Shown here piece after piece: positions 43,133 to 56,207 of a DNA stretch of 64,000 bases. Both the position numbers and the translations under genes were made by a program. The stretch comes from Struthidea cinerea (taxonomy: Eukaryota > Chordata > Aves > Passeriformes > Corcoracidae). The notes beneath the pieces are model-generated. The model worked only from the letters and a program-made list of their open reading frames with translations. It did not search any database and was not told the origin of the DNA. The DNA lies in contig VZTI01001047.1 of NCBI GenBank assembly GCA_013397865.1, positions 991,966-1,055,965 of the forward strand, given 5' to 3'. Numbering within the stretch: the stretch's first letter is position 1; every line of letters starts with the position of its first letter.

Positions 43133-46100
43133 GAGGCTACCTTATCTTTATCTAAAAAACTGTACTCAAGGTACTCTCCATCTATCATGAAAGAATCCTC
43201 ACAACTTTTGTGCAAAAAACAAAGGTTTTAATCTTAATTCAGAATAATAAGAGTTGGCACTTACTGGAATCTGGCACTAAGGGGAACAGCCAGCCTGTGG
43301 TCTGTAATGGGAAAAGGAGTGCCTGCCACAGAAGCACTGGTAAGTGAAATGATAACAGTGTCAAGAGAAGAGAGCATCTTTCCTTACATGAGGGAATGCA
43401 GACAATGTAACTCAGCAGAATTCATTCTTCTGTACCAAACACAAGTGTTGCTGGATTGCTTTTCTGTCAGAGAGCCATGGAGATATTGATAAACCACGGT
43501 ATTGACCTTCTATCCCCATCACAATGAACAAATGGGAAAATTGGCTTCCTCCCTTAAATACAATCAAGCTGGCTAATAGCTTTTATTATTACTAATACCG
43601 ATGGCTACTTCTTCCTCTGTTGGGAGCAGTAGCTTTTCTGAAGAGAGAGAAAGAAATGCTTTGAAGGAGGAGTTGTCTGATAATAAAAGCTGGAAAAAAT
43701 TATTCCCTTTGGAATGTAGGGTTTGTGGGGTTTCTGGTTTTGATCCAGCTGTAAAGGAGACTCTTCAGATTGCTTGGAATGTGGCCAAAATGAGAAAATG
43801 GAAGGCTTTTTTTTCTCTTTCTTCCCTCCCCCCCCCACCCCTTAAATAGAAATCCATTTCTTTCTGGAAAAATTCAACAGAATTCTACAAAGTGTTAGCA
43901 GACACTTTCTATTTTCATTTTCTAAAAGGAGAAAGGAAAATTCACCTGCAGAGAAAAAAAATACAAAAAGATACAAGGAAAGCATAGGTTACATGGAGCT
44001 GAACTCAGGAGAACCTAATAACTCCAGTAGAAGCCCTGGATTAAGATTCCCAAGTTTCATTCCCATATGGTGTATCTCCTTCTGGAAGACCATAAGCAAA
44101 GTTACTTTCAAAAAACCTCAACTCCTTGACTTGCATTTCTGAAAAATGTTTGTAATGTCTGCCAACATTCTATTTTGAAGATTGTGCATTAAAAAGACTA
44201 TGCAGGAAATATTTTGTTTTGATTAACAGTCAGTGATATCAAAGTAATTGCATGGCTCAGAAGGAATTGGCGAGTGTCAGTAGGATAGCAATCATTTGGA
44301 TGGGATGTCTGGAGGGCTGACAGCAGCTCACTGTGAGTAGATGAGAGGACTGAAAATAAATGCTCAGTAGGGGTGTGACCTTTCCAACCAAGCTTTTTTG
44401 ACAGAGCCACTTAAAACTGGAAGTATGCAAATTAGAAGGGTGAAATGTGTTCCAGAAAAATTATACAAATTGTGCTTAAACTTGTCCACAACTCAGGACA
44501 AGACATAGCAGTGGAATTAGTTTTGGTAATTCAAGATTCCCAATATACTTATTACTTAAACATATCCATGGAAATACTTTCAGTCTGGCTGATAATATGT
44601 CAGCAGAACTACGATGACTTGTAATTACTTGTAATCAGATTACGTCTGAAGGTATGAGTTATGTTGTAGGAAAATCCTTACTGTTTGTCATATTCGACCC
44701 TATTCCAAGTTTCATTGCTTTAGTCATAAAGAGAAAATAATTTTTTTCAGCTATTACGTTTGTGAAATTTAATAATATGGTAACAACATCTTCATATGGG
44801 TAATTTAATTTTGGCATTTGTTAGCATGAAAATATGTGGCAACAAATCTACTGAATAGAAAATGGTTTATTACCTGTTCCATTGAACCTGCTCCATGGTT
44901 TCATTATACTGAAACCAATTTGAGGAATTAATCACTGGAATATATTTATATGTTCAGAACTGAATGAATGTTTCCCATAGGCAAAGAAGGTAGTAAATGT
45001 GCATAAGCCATTCTGATACAAAAATGCCCACCAGTTTTCAGGATGGATTGTTTTAAAAGTTCCTTGAGATTTTATGTATTGCTTTATTATGCAGAGTTCT
45101 GAATGCTTCAGCTGAAGTGCAAGGGAAATTGTCTAGAGGAGAAAGGAGAGGGAATTCTTTAAAAGTCCATAAGGAAGATAAGACTGTCAAATTTGCCTCT
45201 CATGCACTTGTGCAGTTCTGACCAAAATGTCCCACTGAGTTCAGCAGAAGCCTTGTGCAGACTTCAGCTCCTTTCATCTGACACTTCTAGAAGCAAGGCC
45301 ACTGAAATCAGTGTAGCTAAAGTGTTCCCTTCATTAGAGATTTGGGTTGCACGTGAGTTAAACTAAATAAAATGGATTTTTGATACCTAACACAGGCAGA
45401 TTTCAAACCCTGTCCCGTAGTGGAAGAGTGGAATTGACTGCTCTGGACCTCAGGGAATACAGAAAGAATCTGTGCTAGACTCTGGTGTTCTTGCTCTGCC
45501 TGGCTTAGTGTTGAATGCATTTGACAAACCTGCCCACTGTGCTATAAAGCTGGCTGTCTATAGCAGACAGACTCCTGGCAGGAGTTTGTGATGGCAAAGT
45601 GGTGTTTTGGGCACTGTCTCACTTTTTATAAAGAGAGGTAAGAAGTTTGAGATTTGGACTGATGCAGGAATTTTGTGTTAGGGTTTTATTGTGGCTCTGA
45701 CCAGCTTACCTCACTTTGTGATATCTGTATTTGCTTCCCAAGGTTGTCAGGACTGATGGGATTGTGCTTCTACAGGAGTCTGGATGTTGAAAATTCTGGC
45801 CAAGTGCTAAAGATTGTATTAAATGCAATGTTGTCCACATGGCAGTGAGAGAGACAGAAAGTTTGTTTGCATTTTAAGAGAACTGTGGACAGAAGAAAGT
45901 CATTAATGAGAGTTGCTAAAGGAGAAAATCAACCTGCCAGGATGGAGCAGGTGCTCCACAATGTTTGTTTTAAAATGGTGGCAAATCTATCACTAATTTT
46001 TATAACTTCAACAAATTGTGGAAAGCTGCTTTCTCTTTAATGAAAGGCCACAAAGAAGTGGCACTGAATAAGTTATTTCAAGAGAATTTTTTTGTGTGTG

Positions 46101-49100
46101 TGAAACTGAGCTTGAAGAATGGTGTCTTTCAAGAACTGCAGTTACCGGACAGAAGTTATGAATGCAGGAGCCCTTACACTCAGTTGATTCAGAAAGTCTG
46201 TGACTGAGGACATGGCAGTTGAAGATCAGTTATTTCTAAGAATGGGATTAGCCTGAGGGCTGAGCAATTTTTTAGCATTTATAAAAGAGCAAGATATCAA
46301 GAACATGCTTGAGGAGATGCCTGAACTTCAAGCCAAGTTGTAACAACAGAGGGAGGAAAAAGCCCATAATGGTATTATGTTTTCTTAATGTATTCTTTTC
46401 TAAAATCCTCATGAAGAGACATATTGCATAAAATCTAATTTTGAAAATTTTTTTGGATGCAATTTTTCTATTAGATCAAAAGCCATTTTGCCCAAACAGG
46501 GATTAGGTAAAACTCAGCTCTTCCCCAGTAAGAGGTATGAGAGCAGATGACTTTCACAGCGAATTTCTGAGCAGTGCTTTAGGTAGGCAATTGACCCAAT
46601 TGAGTTCTCTTGATGCTGGCTAAACTTAGCTTTGAAATGTAGGAACTCTCAGTAAGAACCAAGGTGGCACAGTGAAGCGTCAAAGTTACTGCACCTGACC
46701 AACTGAGTAAATCCTTTTCGAAGTGTGAAAAAAGCTCTTTTTACCAGTTGCACACAAACTTTTCTGTTCCATTCCTAAATGACACTGCAGAGGGAAGGAC
46801 TTCCTTGCATTCTGGCCATCCCTGCTAGTGTAACAACATTTTGTACCTTGAAAATATATCTTACTTCAGCCAGTAATTCAACCCGTGAGTGTAGGACAGA
46901 AGTGTTGGGAAAAATGTTATGTGGAGCTACTGTTGTTTTTCCATCCCCTGTGGTTCAGCTCCAGGGACATTTGATGCATCAATATAACAATACAAAAATT
47001 GTATGTGTGTCTAGAAGTTAGACTGAGCTTCCTCAGGTGGGGTGAGGATGTTAAGGTCAAGATAAGTGTGATTCATATGATAAATGAAAGCCAGGATGGG
47101 GTGAGTGAATACCAGTCTTATATAGGGCTTCTAGACTGCAGTAAAATGTGTTTACTGCATGCCAGCTCTGCTTGTATGTATTCCTTGGAGTTATCTTTTA
47201 CTTCTTTCCATGTTTTTTTTCTGAAAGCAGGGTAAATGAAAGAAAGCAGACCTTGGGACTTTCTCTGTAGCAGTTCAATCCCACACGAGTCCAAAGTGTA
47301 GATGGAACTTTAAAGTTGACTTTGTGCTCCTAAGTCTTGTCACATGAGGATATCGGGCTATTCACAGGATAAAGTGCAGCAGCCAGCTGTCAGTCAACTA
47401 AAATGACTGTTTCAACAGCTGGGAATCAGGGGGACATGAACTCTGGCTGTGTTCCCTCTCCCCTAGCCACATCCTTTGCAGTAGTCTGGATTCTGTGGAA
47501 TCCTCTGCTAATGCAATGCTGATTGGAAGCAATTTTGAATGTATTAGAAATTTGAGCCTGGAAAATATTAAGGAAATATAAACCTTTCCAGATCTGGTTT
47601 ATTAGAAGGACAGAGAAGTGCTAAGTGGGCTATATCGGGGCTAGTAACTGTGTACTTGAATCCCCCGTAGCACAAGGAAGGCATTTCCAGATGAAGTTTG
47701 CCGATTCATCTCATTCCTTGAGATACGAAGTCAAGCAGAACACATGTGCTATAGAGATAACTACTATAGGAGGCTTTGGAAAAAGAACCTACAGATATAA
47801 TTGTGCCTAATAATTTATAGCACTTGCTCTCTGATACAGAAGAAGCCTGGGAGCAGCCCCCATGCATAGTTAAGTATCTGTAGCCTTTGAAGCAGTGCAG
47901 CTTAATTATAGTTTCATTGCTTTTGACAAACCATAATTTCAGTGATGGGCCAGGGATAAAGAAAAACACTTGTCTTAATTTTGCTATTTTGAGCTTTTTC
48001 TCCCTTATTTGTCTTTCTACTTCCATCCATTTATTTCTACTGATGATCACTGATTATCTTGTTAATAATTTTTTTTTCTGGAAGAAGTTGACTAACTATA
48101 GCTCTAAATGTGAAGTTGAAAAAGGAGGAAAATGAATGTGAAGATCATATTGCAAGGCTTTAATTTTTTTTCTTCATAGGCCCATAATTAAGCCCACTCT
48201 AGTTCTCTCTCTGTGGAACAGGATGCACAGGTTGTAACAAGGATTCTTTTCTCTGTGTCTTTATGTGGAATGGGCTGGAAGGAAGGAATCAAGTAACTAG
48301 TCTAATGTAAATTGGCATAGCTCCATCAGCTACAAAACAGGCACAAGTGTATTTTTAGTGCCAGCAGAAGCTAAGCTCACACTGTGGAACAACAATCTTT
48401 GGGGGAAGTGGAGGAAGGAAAAGACGTTTCTTAGGGCAGTCCCAGGTGAATGTTTCAAAATGGTAGTTAAAGCTTAACATAAACTTTCTCCATCTCTAAG
48501 AACCCACAGAGGCAGGTTTAATTTATCTCTAAGATCTGAGATTTCACTTTGCCAGATTTTGAAATTTTTCCATTTGAGTCCTTCTCTATTTACTCTCTGT
48601 CACTTCAGCTGTAGAGTTGTAGTTGAACTCTATTTGCAAAAAAGGAACCCTTTTCTTCCTAAATAGCTGAATTGGATTTTAAATCTTGTTGAAAGCAGGA
48701 ACGTGAGTAAAAGGAGTTCTTCATGCACATTTGTGCGTAAATTTTCCACAAATTGCTGCTTTGCTAAGCAGGAGGGCAAGACCACCTGAATCCCTTTGTG
48801 AGTACATGTGCGTTGGTCCGTATGTTAATAGTGGTCCTTCTTGTTTATTTTCACTCTCCAAGCTTCCCGCTCCATAATACTTTTGTATTGACTTTGCCAA
48901 TCTTGAAATGGGTTAATGCTTTGACTCAGAACTATGTGGTTTCTAGTGGGCTGTGCTGTTCTGAGAAGATGTACCACAGTACTTCCCATTGGTCAAGTTT
49001 TCACAGGTGTTTCTGCACTATGGAGATGCTCAGTGGGGGCACAGTTAGTCTTGTGAACTTTAAAATGCAAAGGAAGTGGATCATGTGAGGTGTTGCATCC

Positions 49101-52100
49101 CATCTGTGAGCACCTTGTCTCTCCTGTTTGTGTTATGTGCTGAGCAAGAAGAATGAGCTGAGAACCACACACTGCTTATTTGCACAGCAGTCAAATCTGC
49201 TGTTTTTCATACCTGTTTGGGCCCATCTGAGCCTCACTTTCAGCATTAGGGGAGTTTTGATGGCGTCTCTGCCTTGTGCAATTTTCATTGGATGCAGAAT
49301 GAGTGGAAATTAACAGATCTATTGTACAAGGAAGCTCAGACTATCAAATGTGGGGAAACTGAGTGTATTCTAAATATCAAATATTCTTGCCGAAGTGTAA
49401 TGCTACCCCCTGTTGGAATTTGGGATATATGAAACATAAACCAGAATACATGGAATTGAAGCCTCTTTGACTTTGTGTACATTACTATGTTTCCATTGCA
49501 CTTGACAAGACTTCAGAAGTGCCAGTCTTTCTAAAAACAAATATTTTTTTTATATAAAGAGGAAAGGTTTTCTCCCTCCGGTTATTGGCATTGAATTAAA
49601 TTTAAAATAATCTTTCATGTTAAAATACAGCTGCAGGCACAAAGGCCTGACATTTTACTGTCTTTCTGTAAGAATACAAATGTATAACCTATTAATGTTT
49701 ATTTTTATTGTTCATAAACACCTCTCTATAAAGGTCTTGCAACTTCTAAAGGAGAAATGCAGCCTCTCTTTGCATGGCTAAAGCTACTGTGTTCACTGTG
49801 ATTCACCTTCAAGCTGAGGAAGAGCACTCGTGTTCTTTCACCTGTGGAAATGGGCCTGGCTAAAGCAATGCTGTGGGTGCACTGCTGGACCTTCAACAGT
49901 CTGGAAAAAGATCTGTTTGAGCTCTCGTGCATGAGCACTGCAGCAGGAGTTTCTGTCTGTACCTTAGGCGAGGTGCCTTAACAGGAGCTGAGCTGAACAA
50001 GGCTCTGGGAAGGGAAAAGGGAATGTAATGTTTCTATAAAAACATCTTCAAAAACCTGACAACACTGTTTTGAATCAGAAAATCTGCTGTGTGTCTTAAT
50101 GCTTTAATTAAAAATTGTTCCTTTTCATAAAACTACAGAACATCATCTGCAACTGTAAATCAGGACAGCTCAGCTGAGGAGTTGGGGGGAACAATGTAGA
50201 TGATTCTAATTACATGGAAGAATTGGCTGTCTTTATTTTGGCCCTAAGAATATATAACATGCTGAACTTTAGATTATATCATGCTATTTGCCTTCATTCT
50301 TAGATCTCACAGTTGGAGAGAAAGCATTTATCATTTCTGAGCTGAGTGTGGTTTATTTTAATGGCAATTGTGTAAGGAGTCTTTAATGTCCTGAATGGCG
50401 GAATGATTATTATGGGATACTTGGTGAAAGATGAGGCAGCGAAGGCTGATGTTAATACATTGTATTATGTACATAGATAGCATCAATTCACAGGTGTATT
50501 TGTTCAGGGTTCTGTGCTCTGAAATCAGGAGATGCTGTGACCCTGTTGTTAAGTTTGAGGAATATATCCTGTGACATTTGCATATGGTGTTTTTATTTTT
50601 CATGAAGAATCATTTTTAGTTCCTGTCTTCTAACTCCTTCACCATTCTGGCCGTGTTTATCAAATACACTGGATTAAAATTGGTTTCAGAGGCAATTTTC
50701 TATGTCTGGCTTAGCCATTTCCTCTGGCTGGTGGAATCCTTCAGCCTAGTCCTGGCTCCTGCTGGGAAAAGTCCTCCTGCATCATGAACCAGGAGTGAAG
50801 TGTTCTCAGTATTTCAGTGTCTTTGTCCTGTGAGGTCTGTTCAGAAGCGTAGATGAGCTCATCTCTTCAGCAATATTCATAATCATTAGTGTCCATCTTT
50901 CCATTTGAGTTTCTTATACAGCTCTCCCTAGGGGGTTTGCTACTGCACTCTCTCTGCAGACTGTCACTATATTTATCCCTATGAAATCTCTGTGAAATAA
51001 TGAAGTGTTTCTACCTGTACAAAAACCAGTGCTTCTGAATTTTACCCGGGATTAAGCAGGAGAGACCCTCAAATTCACAAAAGTATTCAATAATTCTGTT
51101 TGGTCTGGAGCCATCATACCAATCTTTGAGGAACCATAAGAAACTCACACCTTATCAAATTAGTAAGAAATGGTAAGACAAACCCAAAACCTCAGTCTGA
51201 CAGAGGTGGCAGAGTGTCTTTATTTTATTTATATATTATAACTTGTAGTTTTAGACATGTCTCTGTAATCACAAGCTGTCTAGCTGATACTGGTGTTAGG
51301 ACAGTTTAGGAGCGTTTGGTGTTGTGTGCCTTCAGCCTTTGCTATCAACTTGGAGTGAGTATTATTGCTTTGGGCCAGCTGTACATTGTCCTGACTTATT
51401 TTTTTTGTCTAGCAAGTATGCAAGCTTGGCTTGTAGCAATGCCTGGAGACAGACACAAACATCACTGATGTGTTTACACCAGGTATTTCATATGCCTTGG
51501 ATGGTATTGCATAGCTGCTTCCTCTAGAATTCTGTCTGAATACTTCTGTGCATAATGAGATATGTGCGTGATGTTAAAAGGATGTTGTTTAGGTTGAAAA
51601 GTTAAGCTTCTCGCTGTTAAGGAATTGACAGATTTACAGTTGCTCATGCCATCTTGATTGTACCCACACATGTGTCCCTCTCGTGCAGTGAATAAGACAG
51701 ATGTCCCATGGAAAAATTGGTATGTGACCATGTAATTGCATTACAGTCCAGCTGTTCAGCACACTCCTAGTGTGACTGTCCAGTGTGTAGTAATTCTAGG
51801 TCTGGTTTTGAAAAGCAAAAGACAAGAACAAATCATGTGCCTTGTTGCTGTGTCAGCTTCCCCATGGGCTCATATATTATCAGTAGCAGAGCTTGAAATT
51901 TGACCCTTCAGTGTTGCAACTGAGACTCTACCATCGGAATTTCTGCTGTCTGGCGGATGGATCCAGGTACTGGCTTTCGTGGTAGGGAACTCAGCCCAGC
52001 TTTTCTTTCTCTCCCATAAATGGATAGCTTCAGAATATGCTAAAGGCAAGTTGTGTCATTTTTGGAGGTACTGATCACATTCTGATGCCGATGGTTGTAT

Positions 52101-53613
52101 TCTGGGTTGTGTGACAAGTGGCTCCCAGCTGCAGGCAGCTGGGAAGCCCAGAGCAAGAAGCAGGAGACACCTCTCAACAGAAGCATGTAAGAATCGCAAC
52201 TGCAGAGGTCTCTGTAAAATGCTTGAGAGAGAGAAGATGGCAACACAAATCTGGACTAGAATTAAACAATATTTCTGGTTGTTTCTCACCTCTTGTTTTT
52301 AAAACAAGGCCTGTAACTTGTAGATGAGTGGAGCTTGATTATCCCACAGGTTTTAAGGGGTGTGTTTTAATGTGGCACAGCCCATGGCTTACCAGTGCCA
52401 CTGAAATGACCAGCTTCATGCCTCATAAAATAGCTGATGTTTGGGCTTGGCTCAGCAAGTGGAGTTGTTTCTGAACTGACAGCAGCAATCCTTCTGTAGG
52501 ACGGCAGTTGGCTTGTGACAGATGAAGCTGAGTAATCAGGAGTTTGTGGCTGAAATTGGAGCCCTGCACCTGAAGCATGCTATGGGCAGGAGTTTGTTTC
52601 ATTTGGAGTTCTTAGGAAGGATCATGGAGTTTAATAATTTTGTATCTTTTGTTCTCAACCTGATCAACTGCTGGGCAAGGTGAAACAGCCCATCAAGGCA
52701 GATGACCTTTAAAAGTTGCTCCCTGTGCCTGTATTTATTGACCTTTCCTGGGAACTTTGTTTTTCTTGTGGCAGCCTAAGCATTCAGGTTTTAAACTTTA
52801 CTGTGATTTAGAATAATAGAATAAGTCATAGTGTTTAATCCTTACGAGGAAAGTACTTTAACTTAACAGTTTCATTAGGAACTGGCTCCTTTTTGCTGAA
52901 ATATCTGAGCTTTGCAGAACTTTGGACACAATCAATACTTTTTCTCTTCCATTTTCTAAAAGCACTTTAAACTTTTCTTTGTGATGCTGATTTCAAAATC
53001 TTCATTCAGTATCTCTCACTGAGTCCTTTGCTCCTTCGTGAAGTTTCTGACAGTTCAAGTTTATTGTCATAAACTATATTATGTGACTGTAATCTGCTGC
53101 CTCCCTCTACACACAAACTATGTGAAGCAGTCAGAGGGTTGTGGTGATGTGCCACCAGCTACACACAGCAGGCAGGAGAGTGTTTGTTCATTGTTGGAGA
53201 AGTCTGCTTCATAGTTTCTGCTTTTCAGGGATTCAGGGGTTTTGAGCCATGATTTTCATGGTTTCCTCTTGAAAAACTGGATATTTTGCGCAGTTACTAC
53301 ATAATAGCTTTAAAATAAAGGAAGGGAGAGGAGAAAAAACAATCTAGATCATCTCCTCTGCGAAAATTAAGCATTTGACCAATGTTGCAATCAAGCCTCT
53401 GTTTATGAGTGCATTTTTGGTATGTGCAGAATAAAAATCTCACAACACAAATATTTGCTTCTATTACTGTCAAGTACGAGGTCCTGTTTTGTAAGAAGAA
53501 GAATCTGGGAGCCTCTCATTTATGTTGAGCCTTTCTTTTTCCAGCCTGAGGACTTAGATTGGGGCAAAACTTCCTATTTGTGCTTAGACTAAAGCAAAAG
53601 AGACCTAAAAAGC
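43133..53613. other. No recognised gene
   Basis: About 10.5 kb of AT-rich sequence. Contents I can name are a C-rich run near 43830 and the E-box palindrome at 52123-52144. ORFs up to 114 codons on either strand show no family hallmark. No CR1 is recognised in this part. Confidence 0.5.
52123..52144. repeat. Inverted repeat with two CAGCTG E-boxes
   Basis: TCCCAGCTG (52123-52131) and CAGCTGGGA (52136-52144) are perfect 9-base arms around CAGG. They carry an E-box in each arm. Confidence 0.8.
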
Positions 53614-54095
53614 ATAGAATATTTTGTGCTGGAAGGGACCTTTAAAGGTCACCTAGTTTAACCCTTCTGCAGTTAGTAGGGACACTTTCCAATAGGTCAG
53701 GATGCTCAGAGCCCCACACAGACTAATCTTGAATGGTTTCAGGGATGGGGGATCCCCAACTTCTCTGGGTGACCTGTGCCAGTGTTTCACCACCCTCATA
53801 GTAAAAAATTTATTCCTTAAATCCAGTCTAAATGTACCCTCTTTTATTTCAAAACCATAATCCTTTGTCCTATCACAACGGGGTCTGCTAAAAAGTCTGT
53901 CCCCGTCTTTCTTATAATGCCCTTTAAGTATTGAAGGGCTGCTCTAAGGTGTCCCTGGAGCCCTCTTTTCCAAGCTGAACAACCCAAATTCTCTCAGCTT
54001 TTCCTCAAAGGAGAGGTGCTCCAGCCCTCCTATCATTTTGTGTCCATCCTCTGGACCTGCTCCAAGAAGTTCATCTTTCCTGTGCTGAGGATTCT
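53614..54095 (-). mobile_element. CR1 LINE 3' fragment, antisense
   Basis: About 480 bases read as the reverse complement of the CR1 3' region. Landmarks on the plus strand are GCTGGAAGGGACCTTTAAAG, GGGGATCCCCAACTTCTCTG, TGTGCCAGTGTTTCACCACC, TTTGTCCTATCACAACGGG, TTTTCCAAGCTGAACAACCC and CCATCCTCTGGACCTGCTCC. It is 5'-truncated and non-coding, and is the longest repeat in the window. Confidence 0.95.
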
Positions 54096-56164
54096 AACTC
54101 TCAGTAGGTGCAGAATAATGGAGCTATAAAAAGCTGCCAAACTTAGATGAGCTGAAAGAAAGGCTTTATTTCTAAAGATACACAAAGGGAATTACATAAG
54201 CTGGGGCTGATGAGGTGTGTCTGAAATGTTGACACAGTTATCAGGTGACTGGCATTTCATCCCTCTTGCCAGTGGTGATGGAGCCGTGCTCAGCATTAAA
54301 ACCTACAGAGACTAATCTGCTTTTTCTTGGAGGTGTAGTTTCCTCCTTTTTAGGAAACAAAACAGGAAACAAAAATATTTTGGCTCTGTGAAAATGCTTG
54401 GTTTGTATTGAATAGCTATCCATCACAGCCAGTAACAGGAAGAATTAGTTTTAAGACAGTATTTTCCTTTTTTTCCCCATCCACCTAGCTTGCAAGCTTC
54501 TGGCTCCTTTTTACGCAAAGGAGGTGAGCTTGTAAAGCTGTTCTGGTGCCTTTTGTTGCTATGAATCTGGCAAAACTTCTATAGCCAGGAAACTGTGCAG
54601 TACAGTATCTTTGCTCTTTGCTGTGGAGCTTATATTACATGAGCTGGACTTTTTGGGCTGATCTTGGGCCCAAAGACTAAAATTCCCATAAGCAGCACCA
54701 GAACAGGACGAGGTATGTAATCACTGGAAAATTATATAGAGACAGGTCGCCTGTTGCTCTTCATATGGGACAGTATTTTTAACTGCTGGTTTTTTTTCAA
54801 TGAGAACTGGTGTGATCAATCGTATTTTTCATGAAATATAAATTGAATGGAAGTTTGAATAAAATAAAATGAATCTTTAAAAAAAAAAGGTGAGAGAAAG
54901 GCAAAGATATTCCAAATATATACAGAAGAGGGAAAAGAAAAATCCCATTTTGATTGTGAAAAGGGTTATGTGCCTTGGTGGTTATATGTACCCACAGAAA
55001 TGAATGCCAGGCTTAGGTTCTATTTAGCTCTTTAGGGCAACCGAGCTAATCTATGAATAATGACCCAGCATATCAAACCAGTGGGTTCTCCTAACATCTA
55101 TCATTGAACTCTACCCAAGGTATTTGGAAGCAGAACATAAAAAATGAATGTCATCTGGCTGCTGTCAGATCACTACCAGAGCTAAAATAGCCCTGGCCGT
55201 GCAGCTCATGGTGTGTGATACACGAGTGGTGCATATCCGCTTACTGTGGGTCTTGTAGTGGTGGGGTGGTTGGAACCACGTGCATCACAGACCCCAGTAC
55301 TCAGCTCCTGGGCCACAGATAAAAGATCATATGTTAGAAGGATGTTTAACTTGTCTTTATAAGTAATACTATGAGACATGCAGGCCTTAGATAATCACGC
55401 TGTTGGTTTTTGTCTGAGTATCATAGCAGGCGGAACAAAAGCATATGATTTGAGTGAGGTCACTTACCCCTTTTCTCCTTTGATGTAATCGTAGGGTAGG
55501 TTGAGATATGTATTGTGCTTTGTGTTTGAAAACCATGCACTTACAGTTGTACATTATGCCATAATAGTTTTAAAAGATTCTCCTACAGGCAAAAGCATGT
55601 TTTGCTATGGTTTGTAGAATTATAAAAGGTAGCTTTTAAGACTGTTCTCTACTGTGCTTTCTGTTGAGTTGCCTTTGCAGTTGCCACTGCTAGTGAAGTC
55701 TCTGCCTTACAGATGATTGCAGCAGGAGGCCTCAGAGTTGCAGAAATAATAGAATATGATATATTGAAATGGAAATTAGGACAATCTTAAAGACAGAAAA
55801 AATCACTTCATAACAAAAGACTGGTTTTATTTTTGTTATTATCTCAGACTCATTTCTTTATCTAATCAAAGCTGATTCTTGTAGTTATTTGTTGTCTTTC
55901 CTATAATTTCAATGTTACCTTAACAATGTCCTACATCTGATGTAATTTCACACATCAAACTTCTGTTTGCATTTTTGCATTTTTTTCAAGTATAATCTAA
56001 CATTTTCTGAAATGCTGTGGGATGTTTTTTCTCTTTGAAAAATGAAATCTTGGCTATGTTTCTGATTTCTTCCCCTCCCTTCTACTTTTATATACTTCCT
56101 TTATTTTTTCAAGTTTCTACTTCTTTTAAAGATTTTTCATTCTAAAATTTTCTGTTTTCTTTAG

Positions 56165-56207
56165 GGAACAGCAGTATTACAGTCTGGAGTCTTACCAGCT
56201 ATATCAG
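56165..56207 (+). other. Exon-like 43-base block, unassigned
   Basis: A long pyrimidine-rich tract ending TTTTCTTTAG is followed by 43 bases and then a strong donor, CAG|GTAGGA. All three frames are open; one reads EQQYYSLESYQLYQ. It could be a small coding or lncRNA exon, or a decoy. No partner exon was identified. Confidence 0.2.

Noticed and set aside
43601..43849. 82-codon ORF starting MATSSSVGSSSF with a CRVCG motif
   Set aside because: Protein-like in part, but it runs into a low-complexity C-rich tract and the opposite strand is equally open. No supporting exon structure.
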